In this document: in pieces, positions 53,113 to 62,427 of the stretch
How the letters are laid out: each line of letters starts with the position of its first letter
Numbering within the stretch: the first letter of the stretch is position 1
Assembly (NCBI RefSeq): GCF_902832885.1
Contig: NZ_CADFDK010000001.1
Location: forward strand, 992,001 to 1,056,000
Direction: 5' to 3'
Source: Burkholderia seminalis DSM 23518
Lineage (GTDB): Bacteria > Pseudomonadota > Gammaproteobacteria > Burkholderiales > Burkholderiaceae
DNA: 64,000 nt
The notes under the pieces: model-generated
What the model saw: the letters and a program-made list of their open reading frames with translations, nothing else
What the model was told of the DNA's origin: nothing
Database searches by the model: none
Position numbers and translations under genes: made by a program

Positions 53113-53838
53113 ATGAACGAAGACCCGCTCAAATACCGTGTGCTGCTGATCGAGGACGACGACCGTCTCGCGCAGCTCGTCCGCGAATACCTCGACGGCT
53201 ACGAATTCGCGGTGACGGTCGTGCGGCGCGGCGACCTTGCCGTCGCGGCCGTGCGCGAGCACCAGCCGGCCCTCGTGATCCTCGACCTGATGCTGCCGAA
53301 CCTCGACGGGATGGAAGTCTGCCGGCGCATCCGCGCGTTCACCAACGTCCCCGTGCTGATCCTGACCGCGCGCGCCGACGTCTACGACCAGGTTGCGGGC
53401 CTCGAGACCGGCGCCGACGACTACGTGACGAAGCCGATCGAGCCGCGCGTGCTCGTCGCGCGCGCCCGTGCGCTGCTGCGCCGCGCGCAAACGGCCGCGG
53501 CCGAAGCGCCCGTCGCCGCGCCGGAGGCGCTCGTGTTCGGCGAACTGACGATCTCGCCGCCGAACCGCACCGTCACGTGGCGCGGCGAGCCGGTCGACCT
53601 GAAGACGGCCGAATTCAACCTGCTGCTGATCCTCGCGCGCGCGGCCGGCACCGTGCTGAGCCGCGACGACATCCTGAAGCAGTTGCGCGGGATCGAATTC
53701 GACGGGCTCGACCGCTCGGTCGACTCGGGTATCTCGAAGCTGCGCCGCCGCTTCGAGGATGCGTCGTCGGAGCCGCACAAGATCAAGACGATCTGGGGTC
53801 GCGGTTATCTGTTCAGCCCTTCCGCGTGGGACGAATAA
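53113..53838 (+). CDS. OmpR-family response regulator (RstA-like)
   Basis: A 241-residue regulator. The receiver domain has the acidic pocket IEDDD, phospho-acceptor Asp58 in LVILDLMLPNLDG, and Lys in TKPIEPRVL. The C-terminal winged helix ends KIKTIWGRGYLFSPSAWD. The phrase QLRGIEFDGLDRSVD is typical of RstA-like regulators. AGGAGA precedes the ATG. Its stop directly abuts the kinase start codon. It likely autoregulates and controls the divergent MipA gene through the ATTGT repeats (inference). Confidence 0.93.
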   Translation: MNEDPLKYRVLLIEDDDRLAQLVREYLDGYEFAVTVVRRGDLAVAAVREHQPALVILDLMLPNLDGMEVCRRIRAFTNVPVLILTARADVYDQVAGLETGADDYVTKPIEPRVLVARARALLRRAQTAAAEAPVAAPEALVFGELTISPPNRTVTWRGEPVDLKTAEFNLLLILARAAGTVLSRDDILKQLRGIEFDGLDRSVDSGISKLRRRFEDASSEPHKIKTIWGRGYLFSPSAWDE

Positions 53839-55218
53839 ATGCTGCGCCCGTTGATCAGGCTGTACCTCATCGTGATCGTGTGCGTCGCCGCGTCGATCAT
53901 GTTCATCCAGCTGGCGTTCGACCGGATCTTCTACGAGCGCGTCGCGCAGGCGCAGCGCGATTCGCTGACGACCTATTCGTTCGTGCTGAACGACTACCTC
54001 GAGCGCCATCCGGGCGCGCAGCGCGAGCTTGCACTGCGCGAACTCGCGCTGCACGGCAACGAAGGGTTCGGCTTCATGTCGATGGCCGACGCGCGCGCGC
54101 AACTGAGCGGCGCACCGCTGCGCGATCTCGATGCCGGCAGGATCGCGATCAGCTACAACGGCAAGGATTACTACATGCCGCTCGCGGATGGCTCGGTGCT
54201 GCATGCGCGCCCGATCGAGCCGCCGGATCTCGACATCCGGATCTATGCGTACCTGCTGCTCGCGCTCGCGGCGCTGTTTGCGGTCGTGCTGTGGATTCAC
54301 TATCACTGGCGCGACATTCGGCGGCTGCAGGATGCCGCGCGCGCGTTCGGCGCCGGCAAGCTGTCGACGCGCGTGAAGCTGGCGGGCAAGAAGTCGAACA
54401 TCTACGAGCTGTCGCGGCAGTTCAACGACATGGCCGAGCGCATCGAGGCGTCGATCAAGCAGCAGCGCGAAATGATGCATGGCATCTCGCATGAACTGAA
54501 GACGCCGCTCGCGCGGCTCGAATTCGGGCTCGCCCTGCTCGCCGAACCCGACGAGACCGGACGGATGCGCGAGCGCCGCGATGCGCTGCGGCGCGACGTG
54601 CGCGAACTCGACGAGCTCGTCACCGAGCTGCTGACGATCGGCCGCCTCGAACAGGGGGCGAGCGAACTCGCGCCGATGGAGATCGTCGTCGACGCGCTGA
54701 TCGACAGCGTCGCCGGCAACGTCGCGAACGACGTCGCCGATCGCGGGATCACGCTCGACGTATCGGCGTTCGGTGCGCCCGCGACTCACGTGTGCGATCC
54801 GAAGCTCGTCGCCCGCGCGCTGCTGAACCTGATCCGCAACGGCGCGCGTTATGCGTCGCGCAAGGTCCTGCTGGCCGCTGCCGGCAACGCGAGCGGCGCG
54901 CTCGTGCTCAGCGTCGACGACGACGGCCCCGGCATTCCGGTCGCCGAACGCGCGCGCGTGTTCGAACCGTTCCAGCGGCTCGACTCCAGCCGCGACCGGC
55001 AGACCGGCGGTTTCGGGCTCGGGCTCGCGATCGTGCGGCGCGTCGCGCAGGTGCACGGCGGCGACGTGCGGCTCGAGGATTCGCCGCTCGGCGGCGCACG
55101 CTTCGTGATCACGCTGCCCGCGCTGACACTGCCGGACAGACTTTTCGACATGACGGGCACCGATACACGCGCCGACACGCCCGGCGACGTCAAGCGCACG
55201 GCCACGCCGTCGCGATGA
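53839..55218 (+). CDS. Sensor histidine kinase (RstB-like)
   Basis: A 459-residue inner-membrane kinase. Transmembrane helices lie at about residues 8-28 and 134-153, enclosing a roughly 105-residue periplasmic sensor. A HAMP region follows, then the H-box GISHELKTPLARLEF with His218, N-box NLIRNGARYAS, and G-boxes DDDGPGIPV and GFGLGLAIV. All catalytic elements are intact. It starts immediately after the regulator stop. The signal is not known; RstB-type kinases respond to pH, Mg2+ or envelope conditions. Confidence 0.93.
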   Translation: MLRPLIRLYLIVIVCVAASIMFIQLAFDRIFYERVAQAQRDSLTTYSFVLNDYLERHPGAQRELALRELALHGNEGFGFMSMADARAQLSGAPLRDLDAGRIAISYNGKDYYMPLADGSVLHARPIEPPDLDIRIYAYLLLALAALFAVVLWIHYHWRDIRRLQDAARAFGAGKLSTRVKLAGKKSNIYELSRQFNDMAERIEASIKQQREMMHGISHELKTPLARLEFGLALLAEPDETGRMRERRDALRRDVRELDELVTELLTIGRLEQGASELAPMEIVVDALIDSVAGNVANDVADRGITLDVSAFGAPATHVCDPKLVARALLNLIRNGARYASRKVLLAAAGNASGALVLSVDDDGPGIPVAERARVFEPFQRLDSSRDRQTGGFGLGLAIVRRVAQVHGGDVRLEDSPLGGARFVITLPALTLPDRLFDMTGTDTRADTPGDVKRTATPSR

Positions 55219-55274
55219 CAGGCACGGCGGGCCGCCGCCCCGCCGCCGCCCGACCGGATCCGATTGCTCGCCGC

Positions 55275-56288
55275 TCAGCGGCGGCGCAGCAGCGCGACGA
55301 AGAACAGGCTGCCGAACAGCGCCGTCACGATGCCGATCGGCAAATCCTCCGGCGCGGCCAGCGTGCGGGCCGCGACGTCGGCCCACACGAGCAGGATCGC
55401 GCCCGTCAGCGCGGCGACCGGCAGCAGCCGACCGTGCTCGGCGCCGACGACGCGCCGGCACAGATGCGGCGTGACGAGCCCGACGAAGCCGATCGCACCG
55501 CTCACCGCGACCATCGCGCCCGTCGCGAACGACGCGACGACGAACACCTCGCGCCGCATCCGCGCGCTCGGCACGCCGAGCGACGCCGCGGCGACATCCC
55601 CCGACATCAGCGCGTTCAGTTCGCGCCGTCGCGCGTACAGCGCGCCGCCGGCAAGCACCGCACACGCGGCCGGCACCGGCAACAGGTCCCAGCGTGCGAG
55701 CCCCACACCGCCGAGCATCCAGAACAGCACCGACGATGCGGCGCGCTGGTCGCCGAGATACAGCAGCAGATTGCCGAATGCGGCCATCATGAACGACACC
55801 GACACGCCCGCGAGCAACAGCCGGTCCGATTCGAGCCGGCCGGCCCGGTGCGCGAGCGCGACGACGCATGCGGTTGCCGCGAGCGCGCCCGCGAACGCCG
55901 CGGCCGACAACGTGAACGGGCCGAACGCCGCACCGGCGACCACCGTGACCGCGACGGCGCCGAGCATCGCGCCCGCGCTCACGCCGAGCAGATGCGGATC
56001 GGCCAGACGATTCGCGGTCGCCGCCTGCAACGCGACGCCGACCGCCGCCAGCGTCGCCCCGACGGTCGCGGCCAGCAGCGCGCGCGGCATCCGGATCAGC
56101 CACACGATGCTGTCGTCGCCCGCGCTCGCCGCGAACGCGCCAGTCTCGCCGAACGCCGAGGCGAGGTGCGCGGCCACGATCCGCACCGCGGCCGGCATCG
56201 CGATCGGCGCCGGACCGAACGCGGCCGACACGACGATCGACACGATCAGCAGCACGGCCAGCGCCGGCAGCACGACGCGCATGCTCAT
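55275..56288 (-). CDS. FecCD/BtuC-family ABC permease
   Basis: A 337-residue permease with about ten helices. RMPRALLAATVGATLAAVGV and GAIGFVGLVTPHLCRRVVGA are the family signatures, the second being the loop contacting the ATPase. It would import an iron chelate or cobalamin-type compound. The start overlaps the binding-protein stop by ATGA. It is the last gene of the importer operon. Confidence 0.93.
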   Translation of the reverse strand: MSMRVVLPALAVLLIVSIVVSAAFGPAPIAMPAAVRIVAAHLASAFGETGAFAASAGDDSIVWLIRMPRALLAATVGATLAAVGVALQAATANRLADPHLLGVSAGAMLGAVAVTVVAGAAFGPFTLSAAAFAGALAATACVVALAHRAGRLESDRLLLAGVSVSFMMAAFGNLLLYLGDQRAASSVLFWMLGGVGLARWDLLPVPAACAVLAGGALYARRRELNALMSGDVAAASLGVPSARMRREVFVVASFATGAMVAVSGAIGFVGLVTPHLCRRVVGAEHGRLLPVAALTGAILLVWADVAARTLAAPEDLPIGIVTALFGSLFFVALLRRR

Positions 56289-57274
56289 CGCGCCGGCCCG
56301 GCGAACGCGGCCGGATACAGCGCACGCGCCAGCGTCTCGACGGCCGCGACGTTCTCGGGGCCCGGTGTCGCCGCATCGTACGGAATCACGATGAAGCGCC
56401 GGTCGCGGATCGCCGCCACGCGCGCGAGCGCCGGCTGGCTCAGCAGGAACTGCTGCTTCTGCGCGGCCGTCACCGCCGAGTAGTCGACGATCACGATCGC
56501 CTGCGGATCGCGCGCGACCACACTCTCCCAGCTCACCTGCGTCCAGCTGCGCGGCAGGTCGTCCATCACGTTGCGCGCACCGGCCGCCGCCAGCAACGCG
56601 GTCGGCATCGCGAGCCCGCCCGCCGTCATCGGCTTGTCGGTCCCGCTGTCGTAGACGAACACGCGCAGCGGCGCCGGCTTCCCGAGCGTGCGCGCCACCG
56701 CCGCGAGACGCGCACGCATCGCGGCGACGACTTGCGCGGCACGCGCGTCGACGCCGAAGATCCGGCCGAGATTGTTCAGGTCGCGGAACACGTCCTCGAA
56801 CGACGCGGCCGATTGCTTCATCACGTGCGAGCACGACTCGGTCAGTTCGTAGGTGCGAATGCCGAACGGTGCGAGCGTCGCGGGCGTCACGGCGCCGCCG
56901 ACATGCATCCCGTAGTTCCAGCCCGCAAGATAGAAGTCGGCGCGCGCGGCGGCCAGCACCTCGAGCGACGGATACTGGCTCGCCAGCTCGGGCACGCCGC
57001 GCAACGCGTCGCGCACGCGGGCGGTGCCCGTCTTCCAGCCGCCGATGCCCGTATAACCGACGAGCCGGTCCTTCAGGCCGAGCACGAGCATCATCTCGGT
57101 CAGGTTGACGTCGTTGCTGACCGCGCGCGTCGGGGCACGCTCGAACGTCACGTCGCGCTCGCAACTGCGCACGGTGACGGGATAGGCGCCCGCGTGAGCG
57201 GCGGCGCAGCCGAGCGCGGCGGCGGCAACCAGCCGGCGTGCGACGGAGGACAAAGAAAACGGCATGGCGGTCAT
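56285..57274 (-). CDS. Periplasmic binding protein of a BtuF/FepB-type importer
   Basis: A 329-residue protein with signal peptide (ARRLVAAAALGCAAAHAGAY) and a two-lobed helical-backbone fold of class III binding proteins: APTRAVSNDVNLTEMMLVLG in lobe 1 and VARDPQAIVIVDYSAVTAAQ in lobe 2. It would deliver a metal chelate to the permease. The start at ATGACC overlaps the ATPase stop by ATGA, which supports it over the internal ATG three codons later. Confidence 0.92.
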   Translation of the reverse strand: MTAMPFSLSSVARRLVAAAALGCAAAHAGAYPVTVRSCERDVTFERAPTRAVSNDVNLTEMMLVLGLKDRLVGYTGIGGWKTGTARVRDALRGVPELASQYPSLEVLAAARADFYLAGWNYGMHVGGAVTPATLAPFGIRTYELTESCSHVMKQSAASFEDVFRDLNNLGRIFGVDARAAQVVAAMRARLAAVARTLGKPAPLRVFVYDSGTDKPMTAGGLAMPTALLAAAGARNVMDDLPRSWTQVSWESVVARDPQAIVIVDYSAVTAAQKQQFLLSQPALARVAAIRDRRFIVIPYDAATPGPENVAAVETLARALYPAAFAGPAR

Positions 57275-58056
57275 TCCGGATGAAGCGGCGTGATGCGCGG
57301 CCGGCCCGACACAGGATGCCGATCGACGAGCGCGGCGACGCCGAATACGTCGCGCAGCAGCGCATCGGTCAGCACGTCGCCCGGCGTGCCGGACGCGACG
57401 ACCCGGCCATGCGCGAGCACGTGGAGCCGGTCGCAGTACGCGGCCGCGAGATTGAGGTCGTGAATCGTCGCGAGCGTCGCGATGCCGAGGCGGCGCACGC
57501 GTGCGAGCAGTTCGAGCTGGTGACGCAAGTCGAGATGGTTGGTCGGTTCGTCGAGCAGCAGCAATTCGGGCTGCTGCGCGAGCGCGCGGGCCAGCAGCGC
57601 ACGCTGCTTCTCGCCGCCCGACAGCGAGGCGAAGCGTTGCGCGCGGCGCGCGACGAGGCCGACGTCGCGGAGCGCGGATTCGACGATCCGGCGATCGTCG
57701 GCCGACTCCGCGTCGAACGCCCGCTGGTGCGGCGCGCGGCCCATGCCGACCAGTTCGTCGACCGTCAGCCCGAAATCGTCCGGCGTCTCCTGCTGCAGCA
57801 CCGCGATGCGCTGCGCGACCGCGCGCGGCCGCATGCGCCAGACGTCCTGCGCATCGAGCGCAACGCGGCCCGCATCGGGCCGCGCGTAACGGAATATGCA
57901 GCGCAGCAGGCTCGTCTTGCCGCTGCCGTTCGGGCCGACCAGCCCGACGAATTCGCCTTCGGCGACCGTCAGCGTCACCGAATCGAGCACGTCGATCGCG
58001 CCGCCGGGAGACCAGCTCACGCGTTCGATGTCGAGCATGTGGGTGACGGGACGCAT
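57271..58056 (-). CDS. ABC transporter ATPase (FepC/BtuD-type)
   Basis: A 261-residue ATPase with Walker A GLVGPNGSGKTSLL, Q-loop IAVLQQE, signature LSGGEKQRALLARAL, Walker B LLLLDEPTNHLD and His in TIHDLNLAA. It powers the adjacent permease. The start (MRPVTHML) is 11 bases from the receptor stop; an internal ATG six codons later is possible. Confidence 0.94.
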   Translation of the reverse strand: MRPVTHMLDIERVSWSPGGAIDVLDSVTLTVAEGEFVGLVGPNGSGKTSLLRCIFRYARPDAGRVALDAQDVWRMRPRAVAQRIAVLQQETPDDFGLTVDELVGMGRAPHQRAFDAESADDRRIVESALRDVGLVARRAQRFASLSGGEKQRALLARALAQQPELLLLDEPTNHLDLRHQLELLARVRRLGIATLATIHDLNLAAAYCDRLHVLAHGRVVASGTPGDVLTDALLRDVFGVAALVDRHPVSGRPRITPLHPE

Positions 58057-58067
58057 GTCGCGCCGCA

Positions 58068-60278
58068 CTAGAAACGCATCGTCGCGACGAGCTCCGCCGA
58101 GCGCGACGGGCCGAGCAGCCATTGCTCGCCGCCGTTCGACGTCGTCACCGCGTACGTGCGGTTCGCGAGATTGCGCAGATACAGCGCGAGCTCGGTGCGC
58201 GACGTCGGCTGCCAGCGCAACGATGCATCGAACACCGTGTACGACGGCACCTGCAGGCGGTTCGCATCGTCGCCGTAGGTCGCGCCGACGTAGCGCACGC
58301 CTGCATTCGCCTGCCAGCGTTCGGCGAACGCCCAGCCAAGCCACAGGTTCGCGGTCTGCTGCGGCACGTGGGACGGCACGTTGCCGGCTCGCGATACCGT
58401 CGCGCCGCCGTCAGTCTGGTTGAATTCGTCGTAACGCGCGCGCAGCAGCGCGACGTTCGCGTCGATCGTCCAGCCCTGCGGCAGCCGCGCACCGCCCGTC
58501 AACTCGATGCCGCGCGACGATTGCCGGCCGACCTGCCGGCGCAGCGCCGGATGGAACGGATCGGTGCTGAGCAGGTTGCGCTTCGTGATGTCGTACACGG
58601 CGAACGTCCAGTATGCGCGGCCGTCGAGCAGCGTCTGCTTGAGCCCGGCCTCCCACTGCTCGCCGGTCGCGAGCCGGTAGTTCGCCTGTGACGCGGACAA
58701 CGTCACGAGCGAGCCGAGCCCCTCCGCGCCTGTCGTGTATTGCGCATACGCGCTGAGGGTCGGGGCGACTTCGAACACGAAACCGGTGCGCCAGCCGACG
58801 TTCGCGAAGCGCTTGTCGAAGCCCGCGCCGGTCGCCGCCTGTTCGCGGCTGAAGGCGATGTGGTCGTAGCGCACGCCGCTCAGCCAAGCGAGCCGCGGCA
58901 GCACTTCGAGCCGGTTCTCGGCGAACACCGCGGCCTGCCGCGCCCGCGTGCTGAATTGCGGCACGATCGGATCGGGGCTCGTGAAGATGCCGGGGTCGAA
59001 GCCGTGCACGGGCACCGTCGATTCGCCCCCGTACGGCGAGTTGTTGATGCCGCTGAACGTGATCCGGCTGAACTCCGTGCCGACGACGAAGCGGTTCGCA
59101 CGGCCGAACAGCGTGCCGTCGACGCGCGCGCTCAGGCGGTCGCCGATCTGCCGCTGGTGGTGGCCGATGTCGAGATAGTCGCCGCGCGTGACGCGCCCCG
59201 CCGCGGGATCGAGCGCGTACGATTCGGCGTTGCGCCAGTGGCGGTTCGACGTCAGGTAGTAGAGCTGGTTGTCGATCGTCACGCCGGCCGCGGGCCGGTA
59301 ACTGGCCGACAGGCGCGTCCACTGGTCGTAGTACGAAATCGTCGCATCGCCGACGGTGTAGTTGAGCTTGCGCAGCGACGGATCGAGCACGCCGTTCGGC
59401 GCCGGCACGCCGTAGTACGTTGCCGGCATCTGGCGGCCGTAGTCGTAGTCGAGCGTCAGCGTGAGCCGCGGGCTCACGTCGAGCTTCAGTGCGCCGCCGA
59501 GCGCCGTCGTATGCGTATCGGCCCGCTCGGCGAGGCCGTTCGCGCGCGCGTCGCTCGCATAGAAGCGGTAAGACAGCCGCGCGCCGAGCGCACCCGTCGT
59601 ATCGAACGCGACGCGCTTCGCGCCGTCGAGGCCGATGCCCGCCTGCAGCGTCGTCTCGCGCGTGCGCTGCGGCCGCTTCGGCACGACGTTCAAGACGCCG
59701 CCGATCGCGCCCTCGCCGTACAGCACCGACGCGGGGCCGCGCAGCACCTCGATGCGCTCGGCCGACCACGTATCGAACGGAAACGTGATCGTGCCGGCCG
59801 CCGGCATCAGCCGCACGCCGTCGAGCAGCGTCATCACCGATTCCTGCCCGCTGAAACCGCGCACGCTCAACGCGGTGCCGCCGTTGCCGGGCGCCATCGC
59901 GCTCGCGAAGCCGGCCGCGCGCGTGACCGCGTCGAGCACCGTGCGATCGCCGCGCGCGTCGATCGTGGCGGCCGTGACCGTCTCGACGCTCGCGGGCGTA
60001 TCGAGGCTCGCGAGCCCGAGCCGCGAGCCTGTTTCGAGCGGTTGTGCCAGTGGGTCGGTCGCTACGGGTTGCGCGCTGACGTTGATCGCCGGCAGCACAT
60101 GCCGCTCGTCCGGTGCGGATGCGGCCGCTTCGGCGGACAACGCGCCGGAGGTCGCCATCGCGCAGCCCAGCAGGGTCGTGCAGCCGCGCGCCGCGCGTGT
60201 GCGCCAGGCGCCCGCGTTCCGGCGCTGCGCGGCATGGTGCCGCTCCCCGCGCGCCAGATGGTTTCCGGATTTCGTCAC
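58068..60278 (-). CDS. TonB-dependent outer-membrane receptor of the ABC importer locus
   Basis: An approximately 736-residue receptor. INVSAQPVATDPL is the TonB-box region. The plug has GFSGQESVMTLLDGVRLMPA and RIEVLRGPASVLYGEGAIGG, followed by a 22-strand barrel ending in SAELVATMRF. No STN domain is present, unlike the receptor at 44170. The GTG start giving MTKSGNHLARGERHH yields a signal sequence ending near LSAEAAASA; it lacks a strong ribosome-binding site, so the exact start is uncertain. It leads the receptor-ATPase-binding protein-permease operon. The substrate is probably a ferric siderophore, with cobalamin as an alternative. Confidence 0.9.
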   Translation of the reverse strand: MTKSGNHLARGERHHAAQRRNAGAWRTRAARGCTTLLGCAMATSGALSAEAAASAPDERHVLPAINVSAQPVATDPLAQPLETGSRLGLASLDTPASVETVTAATIDARGDRTVLDAVTRAAGFASAMAPGNGGTALSVRGFSGQESVMTLLDGVRLMPAAGTITFPFDTWSAERIEVLRGPASVLYGEGAIGGVLNVVPKRPQRTRETTLQAGIGLDGAKRVAFDTTGALGARLSYRFYASDARANGLAERADTHTTALGGALKLDVSPRLTLTLDYDYGRQMPATYYGVPAPNGVLDPSLRKLNYTVGDATISYYDQWTRLSASYRPAAGVTIDNQLYYLTSNRHWRNAESYALDPAAGRVTRGDYLDIGHHQRQIGDRLSARVDGTLFGRANRFVVGTEFSRITFSGINNSPYGGESTVPVHGFDPGIFTSPDPIVPQFSTRARQAAVFAENRLEVLPRLAWLSGVRYDHIAFSREQAATGAGFDKRFANVGWRTGFVFEVAPTLSAYAQYTTGAEGLGSLVTLSASQANYRLATGEQWEAGLKQTLLDGRAYWTFAVYDITKRNLLSTDPFHPALRRQVGRQSSRGIELTGGARLPQGWTIDANVALLRARYDEFNQTDGGATVSRAGNVPSHVPQQTANLWLGWAFAERWQANAGVRYVGATYGDDANRLQVPSYTVFDASLRWQPTSRTELALYLRNLANRTYAVTTSNGGEQWLLGPSRSAELVATMRF

Positions 60279-60334
60279 GTCGTATCGATCTGGGTGGAAT
60301 GTCGTCGCCGGCCACCGGCGACGAAAACGTCGGA

Positions 60335-60349
60335 TGATACAATATATCA
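60335..60349 (-). promoter_or_regulatory. Possible metal-regulator operator before the TonB receptor gene
   Basis: TGATACAATATATCA is an inverted repeat (TGATA-N5-TATCA) 57 bases upstream of the receptor start. It matches only 10 of 14 positions of the Fur core, so it may be a weak Fur site, another regulator's site or part of the promoter. Confidence 0.4.
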
Positions 60350-60397
60350 ACTCGATCCGTCAGGAATTTGTCAGCCTTTCTGCCCTTCCCGGTGCCG

Positions 60398-60503
60398 TTA
60401 CAGCGGGAAACTGAACCGCACCCACAGCGTGTCGCCCTGCGGCCGGTTGCGCATCGCGAACTCGCGCCGGGACTTCACGACCCCGCCCGACGCCGGGCCG
60501 CGA
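60398..60503 (-). pseudogene. Remnant of an outer-membrane transporter (meta-pathway phenol degradation type)
   Basis: Read on the minus strand, this stretch encodes VVKSRREFAMRNRPQGDTLW then VRFSFPL and a TAA stop. The 'RNRPQGDTLW...PL' ending matches what I recall of the C-terminus of Phenol_MetA_deg-type outer-membrane proteins linked to aromatic degradation. There is no start codon and the rest of the gene is absent; the frame runs into the LysR gene. It is most simply the surviving 3' end of a deleted gene that once followed the LysR gene. Confidence 0.45.
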
Positions 60504-61427
60504 TCAGCGGCCGACTTCCTTCCACTTGCGTGCGAGCCCGAGGCGTTCGAAACGCTCGATCAGGAACTCGGTGAACACGCGGATCTTCGCCGGCTGGTGC
60601 CGGCGGCTCTGGTACGCGATGTTGACGGTGAGCGCGGGCAGCTGCCAGTCGGTGAGCACCGGCACCAGCTTCCCCGCGACGATATCGTCGTGGATGATGT
60701 AGAGCGGCTGGATCAGGATGCCGAACCCGGCGAGCGCCGCCGCGCGGATCACCTGTCCCTCGTTCGCATCGAGCACGCTCTTGATCGTGACCGACTGCGT
60801 CTTCGCGCGATGGCGGAAATGCAGCACGTATGGATCGTTCGCGAGGTTGTAGACCAGCAGCCGATGGTCGCACAGCGCGTCGGGCGTCGCCGGCGCGCCA
60901 TGCTTCGCCAGATACCCGGGCGACGCGGCCAGCACGCGCCGCGTCTCGGCGAGCTTGCGCACGGTGATGCCCGAATCGGCTTCGTGCTCGCGCGTGCGGA
61001 TCGCCACGTCGATGCCGGCCTCGATGAAATCCGGGTAACGGTTCGCCGCGACGATCTGTACGTTCAGGTTCGGGTACCGCCGGTGAAACTCCGGCAGCGC
61101 GGGCGCGATATAGATCGACGCGAACGACACCGACGCGGTCACGCGCAGCGTGCCGGCCGGATTGACGCTCGCTGCGTTGACGGCCGCATCGGCCTCCGAC
61201 AGCTCCGTCAGGATCGCGACGCAACGGCGGTGGTACTCGTGCCCCGCGTCGGTCAACCACAGGCGGCGCGTGGTGCGCTCGACGAGCCGCGCGCCCAGCC
61301 GCTCCTCCAGCGCATTCAGGCAGCGGCTCGCCGCCGCGCTCGACATGCCGAGCCGTTCGGCGGCCTTCGTCAGGCTGCCCAGCTCGGCCACCTGCACGAA
61401 AAATTCGATCTGCGTCCACTTGTCCAT
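60504..61427 (-). CDS. LysR-family regulator of the hydroxyquinol-type cluster
   Basis: A 307-residue LysR protein of the DsdC/AaeR-like branch. The helix-turn-helix reads SLTKAAERLGMSSAAASRCL, with effector-domain phrase SFASIYIAPALPEFHRRYPN. It is divergent from the dioxygenase gene across about 120 bases and is the likely activator of the catabolic operon. An ATG giving MDKWTQIEF was chosen over a longer frame. Confidence 0.92.
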   Translation of the reverse strand: MDKWTQIEFFVQVAELGSLTKAAERLGMSSAAASRCLNALEERLGARLVERTTRRLWLTDAGHEYHRRCVAILTELSEADAAVNAASVNPAGTLRVTASVSFASIYIAPALPEFHRRYPNLNVQIVAANRYPDFIEAGIDVAIRTREHEADSGITVRKLAETRRVLAASPGYLAKHGAPATPDALCDHRLLVYNLANDPYVLHFRHRAKTQSVTIKSVLDANEGQVIRAAALAGFGILIQPLYIIHDDIVAGKLVPVLTDWQLPALTVNIAYQSRRHQPAKIRVFTEFLIERFERLGLARKWKEVGR

Positions 61428-61545
61428 GCGTTCGATTCTTCCACCTGGCGGAGAACAAAACTCCTCCAAACCCGCTTTTTTACGTTTCCGGGAGGAATTA
61501 ATGTTACGTCAGCGCGCCATCGAACGACATCAGGAGACAACCCCT

Positions 61546-62427
61546 ATGCGCAATCTCAACGAAGACACCATCACGCAAGCCGTGATCGCGTCGCTCGCCG
61601 GCTGTCGCGACGAGCGGCTGCGCACGGTGATGACGAGCCTCGTCCAGCACCTGCATTCGTTCGCCCGCGAAACGAAACTCACCGAGGCCGAATGGCAAGT
61701 CGCGATCGGCTTCCTGACGGCCGTCGGCCACATCACCGACGACAAGCGCCAGGAGTTCATCCTGCTGTCCGACGTGCTCGGGTTGTCCACGCTCGTCACC
61801 GCGCAAAACCATGCGAAGCCGGCCGGCTGCACCGAGGCGACCGTGTTCGGCCCGTTCTACGTCGACGGCAGCCCCGAGTTCGCGATGTTCGACGACATCG
61901 CGAACGGCGCATGCGGCGCGCCCTGCTTCGTGTCCGGCCAGGTGCGAGGCATCGACGGCACGCCCGTCGCGAACGCGTCGCTGGAAGTCTGGCAAGCCGA
62001 CGAAGACGGCCACTACGACGTGCAGCAGCCGGCCGACGACGGGTCCGTCACGCATCGCGCACGCGGCCGGCTGCGCAGCGGCGCCGACGGCCGTTACGCA
62101 TTCCGCTCGATCCTCGCGGAGCCGTATCCGATTCCGCACGACGGCCCCGTCGGGGCGATGCTCGATGCGCTCGGCCGCCACCCTTGGCGCCCCGCCCACC
62201 TGCACTTCATGATCGCAGCGCGCGGCTACGAAACGCTGATCACGCACGTGTTCCGCGACGGCGACCGCTATCTCGACTCCGACGCGGTATTCGGCGTGCG
62301 CTCGACGCTCGTCGCCGACTGGGTGCGGCATGCGCCCGGGCTCGCGCCCGACGGGTCGCGAATGGACACGCCGTTCTACACGCTCGACTACGACTTCGTG
62401 CTGAATCCCGCGGAGCGGGTCGCATGA
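61546..62427 (+). CDS. Intradiol ring-cleavage dioxygenase, probably hydroxyquinol 1,2-dioxygenase
   Basis: A 293-residue non-haem iron(III) enzyme of catechol 1,2-dioxygenase type. The four ligands are recognisable: Tyr157 in EDGHYDV, Tyr194 in AEPYPIPHDGPVG, and His218 and His220 in WRPAHLHFM. An N-terminal helical linker domain (about residues 1-95) is used for dimerisation in the family. Because the operon encodes maleylacetate reductase rather than muconate cycloisomerase, the substrate is more likely hydroxyquinol (1,2,4-trihydroxybenzene), giving maleylacetate. AGGAG precedes the ATG. The stop overlaps the next start by ATGA. Confidence 0.88.
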   Translation: MRNLNEDTITQAVIASLAGCRDERLRTVMTSLVQHLHSFARETKLTEAEWQVAIGFLTAVGHITDDKRQEFILLSDVLGLSTLVTAQNHAKPAGCTEATVFGPFYVDGSPEFAMFDDIANGACGAPCFVSGQVRGIDGTPVANASLEVWQADEDGHYDVQQPADDGSVTHRARGRLRSGADGRYAFRSILAEPYPIPHDGPVGAMLDALGRHPWRPAHLHFMIAARGYETLITHVFRDGDRYLDSDAVFGVRSTLVADWVRHAPGLAPDGSRMDTPFYTLDYDFVLNPAERVA

